Part shown: positions 55,153 through 64,000 of the stretch, one piece after another | How positions within the stretch are numbered: the first letter of the stretch is position 1 | How the letters are laid out: every line of letters starts with the position of its first letter | Source: Panaeolus papilionaceus | Taxonomy: Eukaryota; Basidiomycota; Agaricomycetes; Agaricales | NCBI GenBank assembly: GCA_015501605.1 | Contig: JADNRZ010000013.1 | Location: forward strand, 1,054,001 to 1,118,000 | Length of the DNA: 64,000 nt | Direction of reading: 5' to 3' | Program-made: the position numbers and the translations under genes | Notes under the pieces: generated by a model | Told to the model about the DNA's origin: nothing | Database searches by the model: none | The model's input: only the letters and a program-made list of their open reading frames with translations

Positions 55153-56522
55153 TCAAGACTCCGTTCCATCACGGTGCGCCTTTGAGACGTTGAATGTTGA
55201 AGAGCTCCCCTGCGGAAGCATCCCCGAACATGTCTTACTATTAAGGGTTTCCATACTTGTGGGTGATTGTTCCAGCTTTCTTGTCACCTCAACCACAACA
55301 CCGCCAGGACGCTGAGACCCGGAATAGAGCCCATTGCTCAAAGTGTTAATCGACAATGCTGGTAGGTCAAATGTCCCCAGCTTTGTGTTCCGGTAAATTC
55401 TTGATGCCATGATGTTCATCAAAGCAATATCGGGGAAGCCCATCATATCTCGATAGATGGGCGGGATTGCGTTGATGTAGAACATGATCACCGTTATTAG
55501 GCTGATCCCTACAGTACTCCTGGATATTAAAGATTTAGATGGTAAGCAACATGATCATTGGCTCGTAAGCAGGGACATACAAGAAATATGCCTGCCCATT
55601 CTGCAACAGCGCCTTTGATAACCTCGGCAACGACCTTCCGAAACAGAAGGTTTTAAACCTGCCCATCGTGGCACCACTACTCGAGTAGTCCTCCATAGAG
55701 CACTGGAACACTTTATATACAATTGCAGAAAACATGAGAGTATCATTAGCGAGAGTCACTATAGCTGGAGCAGCCGACAGCGCTGCAGTTTTTCTGTCCA
55801 CAACACAGTACTTGGTGAGACCAATTTCTGTTCCCGTAGTCGCTGCGATCACTTGGATAGCGCATGTGGCGAGAACTGCGACCCACATAATGGAAAAGAA
55901 TGTGACAATGATGCGGTTGCGGATGTAGATTGCGCGGACTTGGAAGAATAGTAGGAGTGATGTTGAAGGAATCGAAAGAGGTAGGAATGCAGTGGCGACC
56001 ATGGCCATCGTCTTACAGTTTCCGGTCGGCGCAGCTGAGATCCAAAGGAGATAAGTTCAGGTGTCGGACTATATTGATAATACGAGGTGAATGCGTACTC
56101 ATGAGGATTACTTCAGCCAAAAGGCATGTCAAGTTCATGATCCTATGTTGGGTTTTTGAGAATTTGATAGAAAGGCTTCAAGAGAGAATTCGGGAAGAAA
56201 CAAACCGAGAAAAAAAGTATACTGCTCCAGGAAGCCCAATCCTGTGCTCTTTAACCAGTCGGTAGTCAGATCGTAGGTTGTTCAAGATGTCCCATAGTAG
56301 TACCTAGGGCAAGGAGTTAATAAATGATCACCATGTACAGATTGACACGCCACGCACAGTTACACATGCTACGACAACAAACATAGCAACAGTATATTGT
56401 CTTGCCAGATCAGGTGGTAGAAAAGCGAGCGGGGTAAATGGGTTGGGCAAGGGAGGTAAACCTCCCTGGACACTGCTTGGCACATTGCCAATGGCTGTTT
56501 CATTTGAGGTGAGAACAATCAT
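55153..56522 (-). CDS. Basidiomycete multi-pass membrane protein (DUF6533-like)
   Basis: Minus-strand exons 56358-56522, 56206-56303, 56099-56142, 55581-56034 and 55153-55519 sum to 1128 nt (375 aa), phases matching. Hydrophobic segments: YTVAMFVVVACVT, VYFFSRIMNLTCLLAEVIL, SIPSTSLLLFFQVRAIYI, TFFSIMWVAVLATCAIQVI, AIVTLANDTLMFSAIVYKVF, AYFLSTVGISLITVIMFYI and PDIALMNIMASRIYRN, so about seven. The motifs WDILNNLRSDYRLVKEHR early and NAIPPIYRDMMGFPDIALMN late match a large basidiomycete family of receptor-like 7-TM proteins that I know with a DUF6533 N-terminal domain. The N-terminus differs enough that the domain name is tentative. The C-terminal ~70 residues are cytosolic-looking and Ser-rich. 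Ligand and function are unknown. Confidence 0.78.
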
Positions 56523-58946
56523 GCTTGAAAAAAGGTGTTGCGGTGGTCGTGTACTTTTGTCCGACAAGTCCTTACACATCACCTCTCTGCATGTATCGTT
56601 TTATAGAGGATGAAATTGCCTTGCATTATCTCTTTGATCTGCAACTCAGTGCTCACGCCACAGCCTTTACCCGCCGAACAGAAGGGAGGTTCGTCCGGAT
56701 CAGTTCTGATCCCTCTCAAGATAGACCAATAAAAATAGTATCAGGCACATCAAAGGCTACAAAGTTAATATGGACAATTGTACCATTCATACCTTGAATT
56801 AGTCGTGTTAAATGCATATCGTTACGAGGGTTGATAACTAGATAACACAAAGGCGCTGACTATGAAGAGAAAGCGGCATCTTCAACCTTCCTATCTACTT
56901 ATTGACCTGGTCCCTTCTCGGGATTTTCATGTATATTATTAATCCGCAGCGCTTGACTTATATTCAGAACCTGCCGTAAATACCCTGAAACAGTTGAAGA
57001 ATAGACGGTGTGGATCAGTGCTTTTGAAATACTTCAGGTTCATTGTCCAATGTGGGAGTATTGGGCTGCCTTTAGGACATTTCCTTGAGAGCATTCGATC
57101 CTATTGCGGGGGGATGGAGAAGAAAGTGTGATGTCGAGCCAGATGAACTGTTTTAATTGTATCTGTCTTGATGGATCTTTATACCGAGTGTCCCTTGTCA
57201 TTTACGAACATGCATTGCATTGCATTTGTACCCCGTGCTCATGATTTGGGGGTAGTTATACTTACACAAGAAAAGCATCTCCCAACTGATCATGAGCTGG
57301 GGTTAGAATGTAATACACCTTCCAGCACAAACTGGAGTATAATTAAACTTGGTAATTTAAACGTAGACGATTGTTCATATTGATGAGGAAAAATGACTGC
57401 GTGATGTTAATAGCACCATATCCCCTATTCGTATTGAAACTGATTCAAATGGGTAGGATGAAAATGTTACTGATGCTTTTCAGTAGAGAAAAAGATAATT
57501 CGGGGTCCCACTGAGCTTCTCTGGATCATAGGTCCTGTATGTACTACTAGTTATTGAACAATTCGGGCACAATCTTTTGAGGTTAGTTGACGTCTCATTG
57601 GCTGATCTCTATCGAAGGATCAAATCAACTCAGGGCAAGCCCGCAAATTCGTGACTTGCCGGGGCGTGTGTGGTGGATTCTTACAACGATCATTGACTTA
57701 CGTCTCTTCTAGTGAGCCAATCCGCGCATCCCGTATTGACCCACTAACCATCCCACCGTCCACCCGGCTCCTCAGTCGCGCTTCCCCTATCATACACGCA
57801 CCAGCGGTTTTTCATGCTCAACGTGGTCAGCCTGGCCGTCGCCCCCCTGTTAACGTCGGCCATCGCCCCATCACCAGCAATTTTACGATTAATTGAGCTC
57901 ATCTCTTGGTATTCTTGGAGAATTCTGGTATGTGGAGTTCAGGTCGCACCGTTATTGAAGTAGGAACTTACGTAGAAGTGTGTTTTATAGTCTCTTACCC
58001 CCGCCCAATCGTATCTCTCTCTCTCCCATCATCAATCAGAACTCTCATCTTCCTCGCATTCCTTCGCTGTCCTTCCTCATTCCTTTGCCTCACATGTATA
58101 TCAGATCATGCTGCCGACGACGCACTTCCGCATGTCCGTCTAATTGTCTGCCCGCACTTCATGTCGGCACTGCTCAATCACGAAATTCTGCTTTTGTGCT
58201 ACCACGCTCCCCAGCGTTCCTTTGCTGCCGTTTGCTCCATTTCAACCTCTCTTCCTCACAACATGGACTGCACCCCAGCGCTCTGATTCAAGTTTTGATT
58301 CTTTCTCTAGGTCTGCTGGTGTCACACTGTTCTCTCAGATGTTCATGTTAGGCCGCCCAGATTTACGTTATTTATCTTAATTTTATAACAACCCAAACCC
58401 GTCGTATCGTACTTTATTTCTTATTGTACGTAATTCACTCGCATTTTTATTTTGGAATTTAATGATTTTCTTAAGTTAGAGAGTTTGGCTGGTGACGTGT
58501 TTCCGCTATGGACCGGTCAGAATATACGATCCTGGGGGCCGACTGATTCATGTAGAGGCATTTCCAATCTCAATGTCAGTGAAACAAAACAAATGTAATT
58601 GAAGGAGGCTTGATATGACAAGAGGGACAATAGAAACGGGAATGGGAAATGGAGTATTGGAGACGAGAAAGGGAGAATAAACGAGGGAACCTAAATAGGG
58701 CGTCGAAAGAAAAACAGAAATGAAAGAATGTTGACAAAAGGGAGAATATAGAGGATGGGGATGAGCGCCAAGAAGCGAAAAGACACCAAAGCGCTACAAT
58801 AAGGGCATCAGGACAACAATGAAAAAGTGAATTATATGTACCGAAAGAATTGAAGAAAGAGGCAATTCTACTAGCAAAGAAGAGCTCTGAGTAACAGACT
58901 AAGAGCCATAACGCAAACTGGAGATGGCGAAGTCACTACATAAATA
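56523..58946. other. Gene-free region
   Basis: Promoter of the membrane protein, AT-rich sequence, then segmental duplication copy 3 (57650-58560) and the duplicated 3' flank of GTPase G (58600-58930). No supported gene. Confidence 0.4.
57650..58560. repeat. Segmental duplication block, copy 3
   Basis: Corresponds to the second half of copies 1 and 2. With copy 1 it shares TGGTATGTGGAGTTCA, GTGTTTTATAGTCTCTTAC and CCAATCGTA in order, and with copy 2 GTCTGCTGGTGTCACACTGT-type sequence. Confidence 0.6.
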
Positions 58947-60587
58947 TCAATGACAACCCTCATGTAAGGAGGGAGGTCGGAATTTATCCTTGAATGACTG
59001 GAAACCTCTCTTCAGGCGACCCTTAAAAGATGTTCTTGACGAGGTGCCGGGATTGGGGACGTTCGGGACAGGGTCACTCGATGAGGGCTGAGACGAAAAT
59101 GGCAAGTCCTCGTCGAGGGTTGGGGACGGGCCGAGGGTGTGTTCCAAAGCTAAAAGGGCATCGGTCAACTGAAATATTATGGAAAAGCAACGAATACCTT
59201 TCTCACATCCCTCTGGTGGGATGCCACGCTCCAGGAGGGTTGTCACGTGTTCCGCAAGATCCTTTTCAACAAGGTCAAGCTGATGTGTGAGTGTTTCCTC
59301 CCGGACGTGATCAGGATTTGTGTGGAGGTGAGCGAGAACGTGCTTCAATGCTGCCTGCTCCTCTCGAGCCTCATTAACGTGATCCAGTAGGTCCCGGTAC
59401 ATGCATTGCTCTGGCACTCCTTCGAATCCAGAAGGGGGGTCACCAAAGGCAATGAGCTGTCCTATGAACTTCGACAGGTCTTCCTTGACTTCAAGAAGTC
59501 TCGAACACACGTCCAATTCGAGTAGTGGATCAGGCTTCATGATGAGGTCCATCCTCTCCTGTTGAAGAAATTTCTTCACTTGCTGAATATTAGTGATGCG
59601 GTCGAGGAGCTCCTGGTAGAGTAATGGAGCCGAAGGATCGCCTGGGTCGATTTTGTCATCTGGAAGCAGAGTGTTATATTTCTTTAGTGACTTAATATGA
59701 TCGTGCACGATTTGCATTGCTGAATCATGGTTGTTATAAAACCTGGATATTTTTGCTCCTCCACCAATTGGCCCCTGGAATTACAGTGTTAGAAGGCACA
59801 AATAGAAACATGATAGTAGATGAAATAACAAGACCTTCCAGATTTCATCTCGGAGCTGTGCAAAGTTTGCTTCTGCACGTTGTTCGGCTTGTGGGTTGTT
59901 CACCCTGTCCCACATCGTGGTTACTATGTTTACACGTTCAAAAGCATCATCAAACAAGAGCGATTGAATCATTTTGATTGTTCGACGCTTGCTCCCTGGT
60001 ACTCTTGTGTCAGTTATTGGACTGAGATAGAGTACTCCATTGATCACCCTAACACTGATTGAATTCAAGCCGAAACATGTGGTGTTAAGATATCAACAAA
60101 AATTTGCATTGATATTGCGACTCACCCTTGGTCTCTCATCCACTGTTTCACCTTTGTTATGATTTCGAGTTCCGATATTTTACTATCGGAGAAACCAGGA
60201 GCGTCGATTATGTAGATTGTTTCGGGAAAGTAATTTGATATCACTTTGGCGTTCTTTACTTCATAAGCAGTGACATCTTGTGTGAATCCGGCCAGTTGAT
60301 CCTTCGATATGCCCAAGGATTGACCCTCTCCAGCCAGCGCTTCAATGAACTACATTCAGAGGTAATCAAATGAGTATGAAATTTATGCGAACATGCAAAG
60401 CCCATAGATGCTTACACTACTCTTGCCGGCGCCTGTGGGACCCAGAATTCTGTGAGGTGCGGTAATTAGCGATGGTAATGCATGTACGCCAACGTATTCC
60501 ATACAGCATGCACCAGTGGTATACTGTTGTGACAGACTTGCATGGTTTTACTGAAACATCCCCTGTGATAATGAGTTTGTATTCCAT
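58947..60587 (-). CDS. AIG1/GIMAP-like P-loop GTPase (paralogue G)
   Basis: The most regular copy. Minus-strand exons 60505-60587, 60416-60449, 60126-60349, 59835-60054, 59198-59774 and 58947-59149 sum to 1341 nt (446 aa), all phases matching. N-terminal strand KLIITGDVSVKPCKSV, P-loop ILGPTGAGKSS, FIEALAGEGQSLGISKDQL, G3 IYIIDAPGFSDSKISELE (Ala where the others have Thr in DTPG), LSPITDTRVPGSKRR, G4-like VTTMWDRVNN. Two helical repeats (LLYQELLDRITNIQQV ... FGDPPSGFE; YRDLLDHVNEAREEQ ... RGIPPEGCE), a Ser/Pro-rich linker and the tail SFKGRLKRGFQSFKDKFRP. Exons 1 to 4 have the same lengths as in F (83, 34, 224, 220 nt), so F and G are recent duplicates. Confidence 0.9.
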
Positions 60588-61973
60588 TTCGCTTGGTGGC
60601 AGATTGATATTCAGCAAGTACAAGTAGTGGTTGGAGTGCGTATGATGATCGTAAGATGGAAAGGACGTTCAATGATGATTGCAGTTTGCACCATGAGGCA
60701 TCGCGTTATGTAGCACCTAACCTTAGCACTCTCAGGCTTATCTGGTCGCTGAATCTAATTGTACCGGGTGCGTTCTGGGTTTCTGATATGATGGGAAAAT
60801 CATCAAGAATAGTTGTAGACAAGCCCAACATCCCTCTGCGTTCCATTTCACTTGTTTCTATCGATGATTCTGGATTAGTTTCTCAGTCCTTCAAAAGGTC
60901 TTCGCTTTCACCTTGTTGTTCAATGTCATAGAGGGTGATATCGGGGAACAAACAATATTTCGCATGTTCACCAGCTGAGTAGCTTTCACGATTCGAGTGG
61001 TCTTCAAATTTCTCACAACCCCGGACTTTATAGGATGAGCTTACCCACATATCGAGTTCGTGTCGCATCTCAGGGTCGTGAATTCTCCACGAGTGATAAT
61101 AAGCTGGAACAGTTCTTCATGAATTGAGTTCTAATCAAGCTTTATCAACCCTCCTGATCCCTGTAAGTGTGTATCGTCTTGAAGACATCCGCAACAGCAT
61201 AGCGTTCCCGCCGCCTCAGGAGGGCGATTTGATGTGCGAGAGGTGTTTCGGAGGGCGCTGTTCGATTCAAGGCGAGTTTTTCGTTTCTCGGTTGGGGAGA
61301 GTCCAGAGGGAAAGGGGTGGGGGGGTGAGATTGTCGTGCTGGTATTTGTTGGTGTACCAATGCCTGGACCCTAACCTGACCTCATCACTTTCCTCCGCGT
61401 CCCACATTATTATTACCGTCACGTTCCAACCTATCCCTGGCCTCATTGAACCACGACCCTCCACAACCATACAACCCACACCTCTTCCACACCTCTACCT
61501 TCCCCCTGGAAGCCTGAGACCCTGACCGATACTCTTAAACGCAATCGGCAATACCCCCTTCTCTGCGTTATAGCTACTGACATGCACAAGAGACCCGACG
61601 CGACGTCCAATGCATGGTGACAGACACAGCCACCCGAGGAAATATCCATCACTCATATAGAACTGAACAGACGCTGGTCGCTGCCATTGAAAACAGCCCC
61701 CCTTGAAGCGTTCTCAACAGCCGTTTGAAGTCTCCAAGTTTGACATCACTCGTACAGCGTTGATGAAGGCCTCCGTCGTGGGCCGGACCTGCCAAAGACC
61801 CGTCGACCTTGCACGACACATGACCCACCCATCTACCATATTTAATCTCATTGAGAGATCAGTTGAAAGTATTTTAACATATCATATATGTATTAGTATT
61901 TAAGTTGGCGCTTTAGTGCCCAGCCACCTATTCGCGAACGAAAAGAACACCAGCCAGCTCTGGGCATCGCAGT
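60588..61973. other. Intergenic region, possible unassigned coding fragment
   Basis: Promoter of GTPase G and the 3' end of the ChaC gene. Plus strand 61170-61525 is open and partly protein-like (PPPQEGDLMCERCFGGRC) but without a domain or neighbours to support it. Confidence 0.3.
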
Positions 61974-63354
61974 TTAACCTTGCCGTTCATGTGCACGATC
62001 CAACTCTCGAACACGCGCCTATCGACAAGATTAATGAGCACACGGTTCAAAGGTAAAAGTATACCTAAATTTGCTCACCTCCAAGGCGTATAAATGAGAA
62101 TCATAAGAGTTCGGCGACAGATCTCTGACAGACTTGACAAGACTATACAGGTATTCCTGGTCATATGAGTCACAAACGTCGGTCATCGCGCTCAGAGGTA
62201 AGACGTGAAAGAAATACCTTGTTGGGTCCAGAGGGACCGACAGACGACCAAATGGTATGAGACAGGCTGTCGAGTGACTCAGAGCCGCCTGGTAGGACAT
62301 GGTTAATGCGATGAATTTTTCATTGATAGGAGTACAGATGCGGCTCACCAAACGAGGGGTTATCACTCCTTCCTACATAGCACTGCGCATGAGTATCCAG
62401 TCAGTTCAAAAATACCAAACGACAAGACTGAGAAACGAACAAATGCCTATATGTATAGATATATATATGTCAGTATGGGCGGAAACGACACCAGAGGTGT
62501 AGAAGCCGCGCTGAGAACCCACATCATGGATGATAACCTTCTCTTCCTTTGTCGATGGATCGATTCCGTATATGTTCAGTGTTTCCATCGTATAGCCATC
62601 CTACTCATAATATCGAGGTCAGATTATAATCACAATAACGCCGGCGGTTATGGTACCTTTTCGCGATAATCTGTAACGTCGACGATGTGGAAGAGTTATC
62701 AAATTGAAGCATCGTAAATGTGGTGTAATAAAAACGCACCTAGATAATCTCTCACTTCCGACTCGTAAGCTGGGTCAATGGTATATGCGACACCTAAGAA
62801 TATAATTATTACACGACCGAAAAAGAGTAAAGGAGAGAAATTCAACGGAGGACATACCCCAAACAGTGTCGTCGTCCGGAAACGCGTCCTTCAAAGCCAT
62901 TTGTTCAGATGAGTCGCAACAAGGAGCAGAAAAAATGTACTCACCGACTGAGAAAACTTGTCCCATTCCTCTTTGTGCACTAGCGTCACCACCCGTCCCG
63001 GACTCTGGTGCATTATATTCTAGAATTAGCCTTCTGTTTGTCGTATCAGTGACAACTCAAGTAGATGATTTGTTACCTCTGGTGTTCCGCGATGATCATG
63101 CGATTTTTGGGCAAATCGACGAACGTAGCCTTTCAAGAATCCTGGAGCTGGATATAAAAGTGTTCATTTGAGTATGTCTGGGCGTCAGATAAGAATTCAT
63201 TTGAGAGGAGCACTTTTCTGAATAACGTGAGGTGGAGGCTACACCGACATGAAATGCGTCAACCCAATTAGGATGGTCGTTATTCCTCGTTCCGTACCTT
63301 GAAAATCAACGAACCATATCCAAACACAATAAAAGGTCTTTCCTGAGAGCCCAT
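61974..63354 (-). CDS. ChaC-type gamma-glutamylcyclotransferase
   Basis: Cytosolic enzyme expected to cleave glutathione to 5-oxoproline and Cys-Gly. Twelve minus-strand exons (63298-63354, 63214-63238, 63077-63147, 62945-63004, 62858-62888, 62740-62793, 62657-62670, 62523-62600, 62349-62382, 62218-62288, 62079-62156, 61974-62018) sum to 618 nt (205 aa), every phase matching. Exon 7 is 14 nt. Family landmarks run in order: IVFGYGSLIFKPPPHV (substrate-binding YGSL, residues 13-16), VRRFAQKSHDHRGTPESPGR, DDTVWGVAYTI, DYREKDGY with the expected catalytic Glu at about 103, CYVGRSDNPSFGG, SSVGPSGPNKEYLYSLVKSV and DSHLYALEARVRELD. The length fits the family. The start is the first ATG before the YGSL strand. 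Confidence 0.92.
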
Positions 63355-64000
63355 AGGAAGCTAGATGCTAATCCAACCAGATGAATAACCAGAGAGTCCA
63401 ACGTCGCGTGAACGAAGTCTGCAAACCCTTGATCGCAGATGATAGATTTGAATCTGAAGGTATCAAGACCGCAAGTATATTCACGTTCGTTATGTTCAGC
63501 GACGACAGTTACGTAGATTCAGATTTAAATGCAACCCGGCGTCCACGGGCGTGGTTGCAGTCGTTGAGATGAGTGTCGGAGACAACATGGAATGAGCACG
63601 GAGAAGTCGGCTCTGTCGGTATTGCCGGGTAGATTGCCGGGAATACAAAGGATCTGATAAGATATTCATTCATCATCTGGAGTTGGCGCGAGGATCGGAC
63701 ACTCCACTTCAATTGATTTGCTTAGCGCAAGATAGAATGTTGGTCTAATTTTTTCACGTCGTGGAGCACAGAATAGCAAGGCTGCCGATTAAAATCAATG
63801 TAGCATGTATGGTTTCAAAACAAAACGAATGAATATATAGAGACGGTGAGGGTTATGTAGAGCAAAAAATGGCGTGATGTGATGGTATACGTTGAAATCC
63901 ACGCAAAGATATGCAGTGTAGCTACGTACTGTAAAATGTCTATAGTGAAATATATACCAGGACACGAAAGGAAAGGAGAAGAAAATAACAGAGCAACACC
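63355..64000. other. Upstream region of the ChaC gene
   Basis: Promoter region and unassigned sequence up to the window end. No supported ORF. Confidence 0.4.

Noticed and set aside
1..64000. CRISPR arrays, rRNA genes, prokaryotic operons
   Set aside because: No regularly spaced identical repeats or rRNA sequence; all gene structure is eukaryotic.

Overview
The window is nuclear DNA of a filamentous basidiomycete, most likely an Agaricomycete (mushroom-forming fungus). The evidence is intron-dense genes with mostly 48-70 nt GT-AG introns, a Plavaka/Tnp2-type transposase, a basidiomycete-type multi-pass membrane protein and an expanded family of fungal AIG1/GIMAP-like P-loop GTPases. All exon models were built by hand from splice signals and reading-frame phase. 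Where I call a gene complete, the summed exon length is an exact multiple of three.

Layout. 1-1.25 kb: a foldback transposable element with ~360-380 bp inverted repeats. 1.6-3.6 kb: E2 subunit of branched-chain 2-oxoacid dehydrogenase. 4.2-5.6 kb: alpha/beta hydrolase. 6.3-9.2 kb: a deleted GTPase pseudogene and an intact paralogue. 9516-24498: a single ~15-kb cut-and-paste transposon with CACT...AGTG inverted ends and a 3-bp GCC target duplication. It carries a Plavaka transposase and three further genes. Two of these face each other across a promoter region holding three direct plus three inverted copies of a 14-bp motif. The transposon contains a nested MITE-like element and a nested, very young non-autonomous LTR retrotransposon. 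The latter has 302-bp LTRs differing at one base and one ORF, a coiled-coil/KH/RGG protein, and it interrupts the transposase. 24.6-28.9 kb: two GTPases flanking a disordered hypothetical protein. 32.3-33.8 kb: a six-TM FAR-17a/AIG1-like membrane protein. 35.1-37.0 kb: a GTPase with P-loop damage. 37-48 kb: gene-poor, repeat-rich DNA with one small membrane protein and a GTPase relic. 48.7-51.6 kb: a GTPase with a second foldback element inside its last intron. 55.2-56.5 kb: a DUF6533-like membrane protein. 58.9-60.6 kb: an intact GTPase. 62.0-63.4 kb: a 12-exon ChaC-type gamma-glutamylcyclotransferase.

How it fits together. Housekeeping genes sit at the two ends. The middle is an accessory region where a tandem GTPase family is expanding and decaying (six near-complete genes, one large-deletion pseudogene and two relics) and where transposons have accumulated. 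The GTPases share a P-loop/DTPG/TTMWD G domain, one or two ~70-residue helical repeats ending in PPxGF/E, and usually a short basic-hydrophobic C-terminal tail. The strongest candidates for something undescribed are the four-gene Plavaka transposon with its motif array, and the KH-domain LTR element with an apparent self-priming site.
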